Shown piece after piece: positions 28,889 to 38,562 of a stretch of 64,000 bases of DNA. The translations under genes were made by a program, and so were the position numbers. The DNA is taken from the NCBI RefSeq assembly GCF_003263785.1, contig NZ_JYJK01000085.1:1-64000 (forward strand). The letters are read 5' to 3'. The notes under the pieces are model-generated. The model ran no database searches. It was not told the origin of the DNA and saw only the letters and a list, made by a program, of their open reading frames with translations. The stretch is from Vibrio variabilis (lineage in GTDB: Bacteria; Pseudomonadota; Gammaproteobacteria; Enterobacterales; Vibrionaceae). How positions within the stretch are numbered: position 1 is the first letter of the stretch; each line of letters opens with the position of its first letter.

Positions 28889-30262
28889 CTAAGCTTCTAA
28901 AATTTCAGGCTTCGTTCCTTCAATGCGATAGATTTCATCAAGAAGAAGTTGTCGTAGCTTTTCTTTAACTGGTTTCAAATCCTCGTTAGCAACTAGGTTT
29001 TCTAACTGATTAGGATCGTCTACAAGGTTGTATAAAAACTCTTCTTGATAAACCGCACTTTCTTTCTCAATCAAGCCACTTTGGTCCGGAGCCGATACCG
29101 AGTATGTCCATGTGTCAGTACGAATAGCACGGCCAATTTGTGACTCACTGATCTGAATGAAACTCACATTGTCTTTCTTGGCATTATCAATGTACAAATC
29201 TTGCAGCGGTTGACCTTGCATGTAGCTCGGTACATTGATTCCAGCAGCCTTTAGCAGAGTCGGAACAACATCGATAATACTCGCGTGGTCATCAATCACC
29301 TGACCTGCTTTCGCTCGTGGATCGTAAATCACGAAAGGAATACGGATCGAAGAGTCATGACATGAACGCTTGTATTCGCTGTTACGTGTCTTGAAGTGAG
29401 AGCCGTGATCACTCAGATAGATGATGACTGTGTTGTCATCTAGTCCTTTATCTTTTACCGCTTGGCGGATTTTACCCACGTTTTGGTCTAGGTTGTGACA
29501 ACATCCTAGATAGTCTGGGTACTCCTCAGCCCAATCACCATCAACAAATGGTTCTAAATCGCCAGGCACCTTAAAGTCACTCCATTTCTCCTGCGAGCCA
29601 TGTGGGCCTTCATAGGTTTTACGATCATTCTGATGATGCGGCTCTAAGTAGGACAAGAATAAGAAGAACGGCTTCTCTTCTTGGTAATTACCGATGTAAT
29701 CGGTAGTTAAGTCAGTTAAAAAGTCCGCACGATACACATCTTCATCCCAGCTGACCTTGTTACCATCGATGTCGAACATGTATCCACCGTAGCCATGTGA
29801 AGTGCCCTCTAGGATATCTGATGCAACCCAGAAGTCTTTATAACCACCGCGATACTGTTTTGGTATTGCTGTGAAGCAGTTATCGATGGTTTCACCTGAA
29901 CTCTCTGTTGGTGCCGCTACAACAAAGCCTTCATGAGCTGTGTTGTTTGACGCTAGGTGCCACTTACCTACGTAACCGACGCTGTACCCCTCGTCAGAAA
30001 GAAAGTGAGCCACGGTTTTTTGACCTTGAGGGAGAATGATGTCATTTCGGAAACAACCTGTTTCGGTTGGATATAGCCCCGTTTGCATTGTCGAACGTGT
30101 AGGGCCACATACAGGGTTAACTGTAAATGCGTTCTCGAACATGACACCATCGCGGGCAAGCTCATCGAGATTTGGGGTCACGGGCAATTCCTGACCGTAA
30201 CAACCTAACGTATCCCAACGCTGTTGATCGCTAAAAATTACAATGATGTTCGGCTTGTTCAT
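28889..30262 (-). CDS. Cys-type sulfatase (S1 family), probable ulvan/rhamnose-sulfate sulfatase
   Basis: A 457-residue sulfatase without signal peptide. The formylglycine site is Cys52 in VCGPTRSTMQTG (C-x-P-x-R). N-terminal SDQQRWD supplies metal-binding Asp residues, and IYLSDHGSHF the second metal pair. The lack of a leader suggests cytoplasmic desulfation of imported oligosaccharides. It needs the radical-SAM maturase encoded on the other side of the shared terminator. It is the last gene of the rhamnose cluster (rhaB-rhaA-rhaD-rhaM-sulfatase, all minus strand), supporting a sulfated-rhamnose substrate. Start 30262 follows AGAGGT. Confidence 0.9.
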   Translation of the reverse strand: MNKPNIIVIFSDQQRWDTLGCYGQELPVTPNLDELARDGVMFENAFTVNPVCGPTRSTMQTGLYPTETGCFRNDIILPQGQKTVAHFLSDEGYSVGYVGKWHLASNNTAHEGFVVAAPTESSGETIDNCFTAIPKQYRGGYKDFWVASDILEGTSHGYGGYMFDIDGNKVSWDEDVYRADFLTDLTTDYIGNYQEEKPFFLFLSYLEPHHQNDRKTYEGPHGSQEKWSDFKVPGDLEPFVDGDWAEEYPDYLGCCHNLDQNVGKIRQAVKDKGLDDNTVIIYLSDHGSHFKTRNSEYKRSCHDSSIRIPFVIYDPRAKAGQVIDDHASIIDVVPTLLKAAGINVPSYMQGQPLQDLYIDNAKKDNVSFIQISESQIGRAIRTDTWTYSVSAPDQSGLIEKESAVYQEEFLYNLVDDPNQLENLVANEDLKPVKEKLRQLLLDEIYRIEGTKPEILEA

Positions 30263-30309
30263 ATTTACCTCTTGATACTTATTTGTCTCGTAGCTTTAGC
30301 TGATCGTTA

Positions 30310-30624
30310 TTACGCTAGATAAAACATCTCTGTTAACTCTGTCGACTTTGGACTGCTATCAGGATTCGTCTCCATGATATCTTCCATATAACGCCACCAT
30401 TCCTGACAAGCTCTAGTTTTTGAAACGTCGTTCCATTTATCTATAGATTCTAACTCTACATAGCCAAACAGACAACCAGTCTCCTGATCTAGGAAGATAG
30501 AATAGTTGTTTGCTCCTGCCTCTTTAAGCACCGCGACTAGCTCGGGGAATACGTTATCATGGCGCTTTTTGTATTCTTCAAACTGACCGAGATTAACTTT
30601 GAGTTTAAACGCTTTTCTAATCAT
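30310..30624 (-). CDS. rhaM: L-rhamnose mutarotase
   Basis: A 104-residue protein matching E. coli RhaM in length and pattern: MIRKAFKLKVN start, EYKKRHDNVFPEL, NYSIFLDQETG, CQEWWRYMEDIMETNPD and EMFYLA end. It interconverts rhamnose anomers to feed RhaA. Start ATG 30624 follows GAGGAGG; an upstream in-frame codon is rejected. The gap to rhaD is 11 bases, so the genes are co-transcribed. Confidence 0.95.
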   Translation of the reverse strand: MIRKAFKLKVNLGQFEEYKKRHDNVFPELVAVLKEAGANNYSIFLDQETGCLFGYVELESIDKWNDVSKTRACQEWWRYMEDIMETNPDSSPKSTELTEMFYLA

Positions 30625-30635
30625 CCAACGCCTCC

Positions 30636-31448
30636 TCAAGCCAACGCTTTTTCATTCAACTTAACGTTGAATGCAGACTCTAGTTCTTTGAACTCTTGCG
30701 GTTGAATAGTCTGTCGCTTACCACCCATTGCAAGAACTTTTACCAGTATCTCTGCGGCCTTCTCTGCCGTATCCATCAAGCCAAACGCGAGACTTAGGTC
30801 TTCTGCAGAACAGAACGTGCCATGGTGAGCCCAAATAGCAACATCGTACGTTTTCATCAACTCACTCGTGTGCTCTGCGATAGCGCGGCCACCAGGTACC
30901 ATCCAAGGAACAATACCCACGCCAGCAGGAAATACCACCGGACACTCAGTCGCCATTTCCCATAGCTCACGAGTAAATGTCTCCGCTTCAAGCGGTAAGA
31001 CAAAAGTAAGCGCGATTAAGTTTGTTGTGTGAGAGTGCATAACGACTCGATGTGCACCGCCGGTTGCGTCAAATTTGACTGAGTGGTTCATAAGATGCGC
31101 TGGTAGCTCACTGGTCGGCTTCGCATTATTAATAAGCCCCCAGAGTGTTCGGTACTGAGTACCATCTTCTGACACTTGGATAATTCCCGCATTCTCTTCA
31201 ATGCACACATCTACGTTTCGAAAGTACTTACCGCTACCTGTAACGATAAAGTATTCATTAGCCAGATTAGCGACCGTTACACCAATGTCTGCCCATTGCG
31301 ATACCTCATCAAAAAATGGACGAGCCTGTTCGACTTCAGATTCAGTTAAACGGTAGGACAAGTTGCCACCATTACGCTCATGCCACCCTTTTAGCCAGGC
31401 ATCGTGGGTCGTTTTTTTAAACTCTTGTATAAATGCTAACTTATCCAT
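30636..31448 (-). CDS. rhaD: Rhamnulose-1-phosphate aldolase
   Basis: Class II zinc aldolase of 270 residues (E. coli RhaD 274) that splits rhamnulose-1-phosphate into DHAP and L-lactaldehyde. Evidence: WHERNGGNLSYR near the N-terminus, the zinc histidines in HRVVMHSHTTNLIAL and the third in WAHHGTFCSAEDLS. Its ATG overlaps the rhaA stop (TAATG). The lactaldehyde product is the likely substrate of the FucO-like enzyme at 23909-25060. Confidence 0.94.
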   Translation of the reverse strand: MDKLAFIQEFKKTTHDAWLKGWHERNGGNLSYRLTESEVEQARPFFDEVSQWADIGVTVANLANEYFIVTGSGKYFRNVDVCIEENAGIIQVSEDGTQYRTLWGLINNAKPTSELPAHLMNHSVKFDATGGAHRVVMHSHTTNLIALTFVLPLEAETFTRELWEMATECPVVFPAGVGIVPWMVPGGRAIAEHTSELMKTYDVAIWAHHGTFCSAEDLSLAFGLMDTAEKAAEILVKVLAMGGKRQTIQPQEFKELESAFNVKLNEKALA

Positions 31449-32712
31449 TATTTGCCTCGCTTAAACAAAACGTCTTGCTCGTATAGTTCGACCGCTCTAA
31501 ACCAATCTTCGTTTGCTGGTACATCGTTTGACTCACAGAAGTAGTTCCAAATATCACCCATTGGGTAGGTTTTTAACTCTTCCATTAGAACTAGGCGCTG
31601 AGTGAAATCACCTTCATTCTGCAACTCAGTCAACTTGTCATGCGGCATAAGCATGGCTTCAAGCAGTGCTTTTTGCATATTGCGTGTGCCCAATACCCAA
31701 GCGGCTACGCGGTTGATACTGGCATCAAAGAAATCTAGGCCAAGGTAAACGTTATCCAAGCTATCAGTACGAACCAGCTCTTTTGCTATTTCTCTAACTT
31801 CATCGTTTAGCGTTACGACATGATCGCTGTCCCAACGAACAGGGCGAGTCACATGCAAAGCAAGCTCGTCTTGATAAAGCAACATAGATGAAATCTTGTC
31901 AGCAACCGACTCCGTCGGGTGGTAATGGCCATTGTCTAACAAGCAAAGTTTATTGTTCGCAATCGCATACCCCATATAAAACTCATGCGAACCAACCGTG
32001 TAGGATTCAACACCAATACCGAATACCTTTGACTCTACAGAGTCCTTGTTGAACTGCTCGTCAACGTCAACTGCGAAGATCTCATCGAGTGACTCTTTCA
32101 AGCGCTGACGCGGCTCAAGACGATTGCTTGGAGTATCTTTGTAACCGTCTGGAATCCAAATATTTGTTAAACAAGTTTGATCTAACTCCTTACCGAAGTA
32201 TTCGCCAATCTTACGAGAAGCAATACAGTGCTTAATCCAAAAGTCACGGATCTCTTTATCAGGATGAGAGAGCGTCAAACCTTCACTCGCATTTGGGTGA
32301 GAGAACAGACTTGGGTTAAAATCTAGCCAAGACCGCGCTCTTTCGCCCATTCAACCCAGCCCGCAAAGTGCTCTGGCTTTAACTCATCGCGATCAACTGC
32401 GACGCCATGTGTTTCAGCATATAAAGCATGAAGGTTAATTTTATGCTTACCTGGGATAAGGCTCAGTGCCTTATCTAAGTCCGCTCGTAACTCTTGAGCA
32501 TTCGTCGCTTTACCTGGGTAGCTACCAGTAGCAGAGATACCACCAGACAGTTCATGAGCCGCTTCCTCGAAACCCGTGACATCGTCGCCCTGCCAACAGT
32601 GAATAGAGACCTTAACCTCTTTTAATTTCTCTAGTGCAGCATCAACATCAATGCCCCATTTAGCGTAAAGTGATTTACTCAGTTCGTATCTATCTTTTAA
32701 ACTCTGTTCCAT
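31448..32712 (-). CDS. rhaA: L-rhamnose isomerase (one frame break)
   Basis: Restored product 421 residues (E. coli 419). Isomerises L-rhamnose to L-rhamnulose. Strings such as [73 protein letters not shown] and [12 protein letters not shown] cover the metal ligands. The frame breaks at 32326; one extra base gives the family reading RGLGLDFNPS. Start 32712 follows AGGA. Twelve bases separate it from rhaB. Confidence 0.95.
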
Positions 32713-32724
32713 GATAATTCCTAA

Positions 32725-34098
32725 TTAAATGCTGTTTCTAATATAGTTTTTCGCTTGTTTTAAATGAGCAATCTCACCCATAGATAACATTTGTACAATG
32801 ATATTTCCCATTCCAGTCGCCTCCACTGGACCGACAATAACTTCTTTATTGGTTTCCTGTTCAATAAGCTCGTTCAACAACAGGTTCTTGCAACCTCCGC
32901 CAATAACATTGATTTTATCTACCGTTTTACCGGTAATACTGACAAGTTCTTCAATATACTGGTTATAAGATTTAGCCAGACTTCGATAAACACACATGCA
33001 GACTTCACCCGTTGTTTTGGGGATCTCCTGCCCTGTTTCTTTACAATATTCGCTAATTTCTTCAATCATGTTTTTGCTGACAAAAAAGCGTTCATTGTTG
33101 ACATCGATGACGGATTTAAAATGACTCGCCTCTCGAGCAAGATCAGCTAGCTCCGCGTAGGAGTACTTGTAATCCAGCATCCTTGAAACTTCTTGAACTA
33201 TCCAAAGCCCCATGATGTTCTTCAAAAATCGAAATCGTTTGTTGTATCCACCTTCATTGGTGAAATTACTGTTACGAGAAATATCGGAAACAATCGGTTT
33301 TTCTAGTTCAGTACCCAATAGTGACCAGGTTCCAGAACTCAAAATCACCCCATCATCATCCAGATCGAGAACACTCGCAATAAATGCAGACGCGGTGTCA
33401 TGCGTTGCTGGCAACACGACTTCACAGTCAAATCCGACCGCTTCTTGTATTGTCGACTTCAGATTGCCAAGACGATGACCTGGATAGTGAGGCTTAGCAA
33501 AAATATCTTTACTAGTGCCGCATACTTCCAACAAGTCTCTATCCCAATCATCACTATCAACGTTCAACATTTGAGTTGTGGTTGCATTGGTATACTCATT
33601 GGCTTTGACTCCAGTTAGGAGATAATGAATATAATCAGGGATCATTAAGAAAGAGCATGCTGCTTTCTTATTGCTTGAATCCACAGAGCTCATCTGATAT
33701 AGAGTGTTGAACTCCATAAACTGAATGCCTGTTTTACGATATATTTCTCGATGTCCAACTTGATCGCAGACGTCAGTCATAACACCTTTAGTACGACTGT
33801 CTCGATACGAAACTGTATTACCTATAACGTTATCGTCGCTATCAAGAAGAACAAAATCGACACCCCAGGTATCAATACCGATGCTTGTTGGTATTTTCCC
33901 CAAAAAAACACATTGCTTTAGCCCCTTAATAATATGGCTAAATAGCTTATCGACTTCCCAACATAACTGATCGTCGACAGATACAAGCTTATTCTCAAAA
34001 CGGTATATTTCTTCAAGCACTATTTGTTCATTTTCAATATGACCTAATAAGTGCCTTCCACTAGAAGCACCTATATCGACTGCCAAAAAGTAATTCAT
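32725..34098 (-). CDS. rhaB: Rhamnulokinase, copy 1
   Basis: FGGY-family sugar kinase of 457 residues that phosphorylates L-rhamnulose. Evidence: DIGASSGRHL N-terminal phosphate loop, GIDTWGVDFVLLD, ATHDTASA with the catalytic Asp, SSGTWSLLG, and the second ATP loop INVIGGGCKN. First gene of the operon rhaB-rhaA-rhaD-rhaM-sulfatase. Start 34098 follows GGGAG. A second, closely similar kinase is at 40290-41666. It is slightly shorter than E. coli RhaB. Confidence 0.94.
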   Translation of the reverse strand: MNYFLAVDIGASSGRHLLGHIENEQIVLEEIYRFENKLVSVDDQLCWEVDKLFSHIIKGLKQCVFLGKIPTSIGIDTWGVDFVLLDSDDNVIGNTVSYRDSRTKGVMTDVCDQVGHREIYRKTGIQFMEFNTLYQMSSVDSSNKKAACSFLMIPDYIHYLLTGVKANEYTNATTTQMLNVDSDDWDRDLLEVCGTSKDIFAKPHYPGHRLGNLKSTIQEAVGFDCEVVLPATHDTASAFIASVLDLDDDGVILSSGTWSLLGTELEKPIVSDISRNSNFTNEGGYNKRFRFLKNIMGLWIVQEVSRMLDYKYSYAELADLAREASHFKSVIDVNNERFFVSKNMIEEISEYCKETGQEIPKTTGEVCMCVYRSLAKSYNQYIEELVSITGKTVDKINVIGGGCKNLLLNELIEQETNKEVIVGPVEATGMGNIIVQMLSMGEIAHLKQAKNYIRNSI

Positions 34099-34174
34099 AA
34101 CTATCTCCCAGTGTTTGTATTAATCATACAAGAAAAAGTAGCAGGCAAAATGCGCTAAATTGCCCTTAATGGTG

Positions 34175-34185
34175 TCATTTTTTGC
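34175..34185 (-). promoter_or_regulatory. Motif shared by both rhaB promoters (copy at rhaB1)
   Basis: Read on the coding strand, GCAAAAAATGA lies 77 bases upstream of the rhaB ATG. The identical 11-mer lies 82 bases upstream of the second rhaB. Similar position and orientation suggest an activator site, perhaps for the AraC regulator at 42004-42963 (inference). Confidence 0.4.
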
Positions 34186-34436
34186 AGTCCTGACCCGATA
34201 ATCTACGTTGAGCCTGCTTTGTTTCTTTTAATTTAATATCAGTAATTTACATGTAAACTTTAGCTATCTCTTATCGCTAACCGTGTTAGAGCAAGTCTCA
34301 ATACTTGGAACTCCTAAAGGAAAGAGATTAGAAGATCGGTTATCAATCACACTAGAGGCGCATAGCAAAATGGTCAGCGGAAATGACTAGTCAGAGAATT
34401 TATCGTTACGAACGAACAGCAGATTGAAGCAAAAAA

Positions 34437-34462
34437 ACCGGTTACCAATTTTGGCAACCGGT
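34437..34462 (-). terminator. Hairpin with minus-strand T7, no obvious upstream gene
   Basis: Stem ACCGGTTxCCAA/TTGGxAACCGGT with one mismatch. On the minus strand it is followed by TTTTTTT. It lies about 340 bases upstream of rhaB, so it may act as an attenuator or be left from a lost gene. Confidence 0.55.
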
Positions 34463-34799
34463 GTACTAGAGTCACCGTAAACGAGGGAGTTCATTCAAGA
34501 CCCAAATAACACATAAATCATGTCGAATGTTTATGTTAGTTCAAGTTCTCTTCGCGTACTATAGCTGTTTTCTGCCAAAAACATGGTTAATTTTTGCCAA
34601 ACAATCCCACAATCATCATTCCTTTTAGACGCACTGACTTAGTGCAATTATTGCCTTTTTCATACCCAAAAATAGACATAGAAACCGACAAGATCAGTAT
34701 CTAATATCAGTCAATATTTACCTAAAGTTCGTTGTCGAACTGTAATTAACAATCTCAATATTAACTAATCACGCAATAATTATTATATAAGGAATCTAG

Positions 34800-36299
34800 A
34801 TGAAACCTACCAATGACAACCCATTACCCCAACAATTCATTAATACCAAATTACCTCAGTTTAGAAAAAGAGTGCTGGTATCGGCCATAATGCTCACACT
34901 AGGTACCATATCATTCAGCTCTTTCGCGAATAAGACGGCGCCAAATGAGGGCGAAATGGCTGACTACTTTGCCAATAACGGGTTTGGAAACTCTCTCGCA
35001 TTAGTCCAAGCTCCAGCCGGAATACATGAGAAAGGAGTCACCTACCTCACTTACCAAGGCGATCTCGAAGACCCCTATGTGGTTTCCTACAATCACAAGA
35101 CCAAAGAGTGGCAAGGCCCGATCAAAGCGGGTTTTAGTGAGTTAGGTAAGGATAACTATTGGGCACCATCTGGCCGTGCCATCGATAACCACGGTAAGCC
35201 TACCATGATCATTGATGATCTGGGCTACCTCCACATTTTCTTCGGTGGGCATGGTGGCAGTGCACGACATGGTGAAAACCCGCTGGGCGATGTTCATGAT
35301 GGCAAAAATAAGCATATTGTTTCCAAAAAACCCCACGACATTTCTGAATGGGTAGAGCTTGACAATATCCCTCCCTTTGGTAACTACAACCAAGCAGTGA
35401 AAATGGACAACGGTGATATATACCTGTTCTATCGTCATGGTGCCCATGAGAGTGACTGGGTATATCAAAAATCAACAGACCACGGTCGCACATTCGAAGC
35501 ACCGATATCATTCCTCAAACATAAGGAACGTGAAGACGTTGATGCTGTTGATAGCTGGTATGCATGGGCAGTGAAGGGGCAGGGAGATGATATCGTCATT
35601 ACTTACGATTACCACCTGTGCTGGAAAACTCATGCTAATAACGGCAGAGGACACACCACCGAACGCCACAATACCTACTACATGGTTTTCAATACCAAAG
35701 AAGGGACATGGCGCAACGTCAAAGGTGAAACATTCGAACTGCCAGTAACTCGTGAACTCGCCGATGAAAAAACACTCGCTTTGGATACCAAAGATAAATG
35801 GACCTTCAATGGTTCTGTTCATTTGGACCAAGATGGCAACCCACATATTGGCACAAATATTGGTATCGATTTAGGTGTTAAAAAGACGGGCGGACCAAAA
35901 CAGACGTCTCACATTCGCTGGACGGGCGAAGAATGGGTAGGCGGCAATCCAGTCAACCCTGCTGCAGTGAACTGGGGAGTCGATACTCGCGGTGATTTCT
36001 TTATTTCGTCACCAGACAAAGTAACATTTGCGCTGGGCTATAAGGAGAAAGGAGATGGTGTCGTTGCCTACTTTACTTCTGAAGATGGCGGCCAGACATT
36101 TGAAAAGAGCACTGAACTATTGCGCAGAGCGAAGTCTGGTTGGGCAATGTCTGCCATGATCAGCAACGCTCACCCTGATGCTAGGCTGTTTGTTGCTGAG
36201 AAAGCAAAGGGAGAGAAGCAGTGGCGCAAGATGTACCTTCTCGGCGATAGCGGACCTGTCCAAAGGTCACTGAGTGCAGCAAACACACGAACTGAATAG
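34800..36299 (+). CDS. Secreted ulvan lyase, PL24-like
   Basis: A 499-residue exported protein: an unusually long basic N-region, a hydrophobic core (about 25-40) and cleavage near SSFA. The body has beta-propeller blades (DDLGYLHIFFGGHGG, MDNGDIYLFYRHGAH, STDHGRTFEAP, LDQDGNPHIGTNIG, TSEDGGQTFEKS). GHGG, YRHGAHESDW, DYHLCWKTH and RHNTYYMVF supply His, Tyr and Arg residues of the kind used by beta-eliminating ulvan lyases. The assignment to PL24 is from remembered family resemblance. It is divergent from the rha operon and followed by its own terminator. Confidence 0.8.
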   Translation: MKPTNDNPLPQQFINTKLPQFRKRVLVSAIMLTLGTISFSSFANKTAPNEGEMADYFANNGFGNSLALVQAPAGIHEKGVTYLTYQGDLEDPYVVSYNHKTKEWQGPIKAGFSELGKDNYWAPSGRAIDNHGKPTMIIDDLGYLHIFFGGHGGSARHGENPLGDVHDGKNKHIVSKKPHDISEWVELDNIPPFGNYNQAVKMDNGDIYLFYRHGAHESDWVYQKSTDHGRTFEAPISFLKHKEREDVDAVDSWYAWAVKGQGDDIVITYDYHLCWKTHANNGRGHTTERHNTYYMVFNTKEGTWRNVKGETFELPVTRELADEKTLALDTKDKWTFNGSVHLDQDGNPHIGTNIGIDLGVKKTGGPKQTSHIRWTGEEWVGGNPVNPAAVNWGVDTRGDFFISSPDKVTFALGYKEKGDGVVAYFTSEDGGQTFEKSTELLRRAKSGWAMSAMISNAHPDARLFVAEKAKGEKQWRKMYLLGDSGPVQRSLSAANTRTE

Positions 36300-36312
36300 C
36301 CGCGAAAAATCA

Positions 36313-36353
36313 AGCTTCAACTCACCAACAATAAGGTGAGTTGAGGCTTTTTA
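36313..36353 (+). terminator. Rho-independent terminator after the PL24-like lyase gene
   Basis: A 13-base stem GCTTCAACTCACC/GGTGAGTTGAGGC (one G-T pair) and a T5 tail. Confidence 0.9.
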
Positions 36354-36370
36354 TCACCGAAAACTGGGCA

Positions 36371-36628
36371 TTAATCTGTCCCCATATCAATGATCAAATC
36401 TAAATCGTAGTCATACTTTGCTTCCAAGCTCAGGTTATTACATTCTTCCGAACTAAGACTCCAAGATTTATTCTCGATTCTGGTTCGCATCTCGTCAAAG
36501 AACCGCACTTGATCTTGCGTGCTATTCGATGCTATTGCAACGCCATATGCCTCACACACATCTTGATCTGTCATTGCATAGGCGCTTAATGACATACAAA
36601 CTGAAACTACTGCAACAATTACTTTCAT
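36371..36628 (-). CDS. Small exported protein of unknown function
   Basis: An 85-residue product with a clear signal peptide (MKVIVAVVSVCMSLSAYA) and a 67-residue acidic mature part holding two cysteines (DVCEAYG, EECNNL) that could form a disulfide. Start 36628 follows AAGGAATAA. It sits between the PL24-like lyase and the KdgM-type porin. I do not recognise the family; the context only suggests a periplasmic role in the polysaccharide system. Confidence 0.65.
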   Translation of the reverse strand: MKVIVAVVSVCMSLSAYAMTDQDVCEAYGVAIASNSTQDQVRFFDEMRTRIENKSWSLSSEECNNLSLEAKYDYDLDLIIDMGTD

Positions 36629-36926
36629 GACTTATTCCTTATTTCAATGACTGGCCTCGAAAATAAACATAGAACAAGTCACACTTTTAGCCAAAGATAT
36701 TTTTTAACTCTATCAAAAAAGGCAAAAATAAACACTTTATAGAACTAAAACAACTAACATGCTTTAGAATCGTTGGTGTATGAGAATATGAACGTTGGCA
36801 TCTAGTTAGTAGTTGATACTTACCGGTTGGTTACTTATAAAAAAATCAGGCTATCAAATGATAAGCCTGATTCACTCGAAGTGCTGATAGAGTCGTCAAT
36901 AAACAAGCTACTCGACGTTTACAAGA

Positions 36927-37619
36927 CTAGAAGCTATACAAGAAACCTAGCCTTGTACGAAGCTGGTAGTCTTCCGAACTATGGTGCACAGGTACGCCAG
37001 CCAACGTCATAAATGGAGTCCAACCTTTAGCAATTTTATAATATGCTTTTAGCTCTAACTCTTGTTTAAACTCATTCCCATTGTAGTACTTCTGACCGTC
37101 CAAACCCTTGTGGTAATCGTACTGCAACCCAAGCCTAAGTTTGTCTAGAGAGTAGTTTAGGTTGACTTGATACTGGCTCTTTTCAGATGTGCTTTCGCCT
37201 TTGCTATTAGGTGTTTGGCGCACAAAATACTCGTGCTTATATTTAAGCTCAGTAGAGAATCCTCCCCCAAACTTATAGACAAAACCAAGTTGTGGTTTCC
37301 AACCAATACCACTCGCTGTCGCGGTTGCTTGAATTTGAGGAATGAGTCTTATTGTGTCGTTGACATCATAGCGATAGCCAAGCTGCACTTCACTGCTAGA
37401 CAATGCATAAGTGCTCAGTGTCTCCCCTTTGTGCACAGCTTGCACCCCGAAAAAGGTTTTTCCCGCACTACCACCAGCTTTGATCAAAGTAGCATTTTTT
37501 TGTTCCGGCTTAAAAGGATCAGACAAGTGCTCTTGACGAACCATTAATACAGCAGAAAAGACAGAGGTACTTAAGAGAGAGGATACAACTGCCAATGTTA
37601 TTAGATTAACTTTTTTCAT
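36927..37619 (-). CDS. kdgM: KdgM-family oligosaccharide porin
   Basis: A 230-residue outer-membrane beta-barrel: signal peptide 1-22 (ending VFSA), twelve-strand-like alternating pattern and terminal phenylalanine (RLGFLYSF). Segments ELKYKHEYFVRQ, LGLQYDYHKGLDGQKYYNG and WTPFMTLAGVPV follow the KdgM oligogalacturonate porin family, which passes acidic oligosaccharides. It probably takes up ulvan oligomers here. Start 37619 follows AAGGAATTG. The 300 bases upstream (36629-36926, on the 3' side) and 37620-37923 hold no other gene. Confidence 0.85.
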   Translation of the reverse strand: MKKVNLITLAVVSSLLSTSVFSAVLMVRQEHLSDPFKPEQKNATLIKAGGSAGKTFFGVQAVHKGETLSTYALSSSEVQLGYRYDVNDTIRLIPQIQATATASGIGWKPQLGFVYKFGGGFSTELKYKHEYFVRQTPNSKGESTSEKSQYQVNLNYSLDKLRLGLQYDYHKGLDGQKYYNGNEFKQELELKAYYKIAKGWTPFMTLAGVPVHHSSEDYQLRTRLGFLYSF

Positions 37620-37923
37620 TTATCAATTCCTTGAACTTATTATTTTTCGGCCAAGTTTCTTAATTTTTACTCTCGGCGTAATTAAAAAACCTGTTTTTTA
37701 GACATTTTAATTCTTGCAGTTATTGACGTTTAATTTAAGATTAATCTTTGTTAACAAAGGAGACAATTTCTGCACAAGGAACAGACAAAAACATTATTTT
37801 GTATTACAAACCCATATGCGCAACATATGATACCTAGCTCGGCAAAAAAATTATTGATTATGGTCAGGACAATATAAATACTAATCGTTATTTGACTACA
37901 TTTTACAGATAAGGTGATATGGT
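37620..37923. other. Divergent intergenic region kdgM / DJ-1-like gene
   Basis: A 304-base AT-rich gap carrying both divergent promoters. I see no gene, repeat or clear operator in it. AAGGTG near 37914 is the ribosome binding site of the DJ-1-like gene. Confidence 0.5.
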
Positions 37924-38514
37924 ATGAGAACAGTTGCGCTATTATTAAGCAATGGATTTGAAGAAGGCGAGGCAATTAATGTTGTTGATATATTGCGTCG
38001 TTTGCAGATTTCAGTCACCATATTGTCTTGTGAACTTGAGATGACACTCACATCCTATCATGGCGTAGAAGTCGTGGCGGATGAACGGTTCGCTGACAAT
38101 ATTGAAAGTGATTATGAAGCTGTCATTCTTGTGGGTGGGCCGCCTAATACGGACAAACTCGGTAACGATAATACAGTAGTTCAATTTATTAAGAGGCACA
38201 TAGACAAAGGAGCTTACATAGCTGCCCTCTGTTCATCTGGAGCCAAAGTCCTAGCTAAGAACTCATTACTAGGCTCCCACCGCTATGTGTGTTGTGGTGA
38301 TTTTTATTTAAACTATTCCGATGGCTCGTACATCAATCAACCGGTCGTGATTGATGGTCAATTTATATCTGGTCAAGACTATGGTTACACCATCGACTTT
38401 GCATTCGCGGTGGCACAGACCTTACTGGGGGATACGAGAACAAGGTCAAGTGAGATGACTGATGTCGATTGGGTCGCAAAACATATCAACTACCGTCGTT
38501 TTACTGACTATTAA
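37924..38514 (+). CDS. DJ-1/PfpI family protein
   Basis: A 196-residue cytoplasmic protein of the DJ-1/YajL group: N-terminal VALLLSNGFEEGEAINVVDILRR with the conserved acidic residue, VILVGGPPNTDKL, and the nucleophile elbow AALCSSGAKVLA carrying the reactive cysteine. Such proteins act as deglycases, chaperones or hydratases. The sequence does not say which. It sits alone between kdgM and the PL25-like lyase and shares a convergent terminator with the latter. Confidence 0.85.
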   Translation: MRTVALLLSNGFEEGEAINVVDILRRLQISVTILSCELEMTLTSYHGVEVVADERFADNIESDYEAVILVGGPPNTDKLGNDNTVVQFIKRHIDKGAYIAALCSSGAKVLAKNSLLGSHRYVCCGDFYLNYSDGSYINQPVVIDGQFISGQDYGYTIDFAFAVAQTLLGDTRTRSSEMTDVDWVAKHINYRRFTDY

Positions 38515-38562
38515 CTTTAATGGTAGAGTCAAAGATCTAGATTTTCCACAATCGATAATATG

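Larger units (their letters stand above)
34099..34799. other. 701-base divergent control region between rhaB and the PL24-like lyase
   Basis: No convincing gene. It contains the 11-base TCATTTTTTGC (34175-34185) shared with the other rhaB promoter, and a hairpin ACCGGTT-CCAA/TTGG-AACCGGT at 34437-34462 with A7 on its left (reads as a terminator on the minus strand). From about 34660 to 34799 it is AT-rich leader DNA of the lyase gene. Both divergent promoters must lie here. A short open frame at 34283-34390 might be a gene remnant. Confidence 0.6.

Noticed and set aside
34283..34390. Short open frame starting GTG with a helical-looking product (LEQVSILGTPKGKRLEDRLS...)
   Set aside because: Only 35 codons, no ribosome binding site and no recognised family. 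At most a remnant of a lost gene, so not listed as a CDS.
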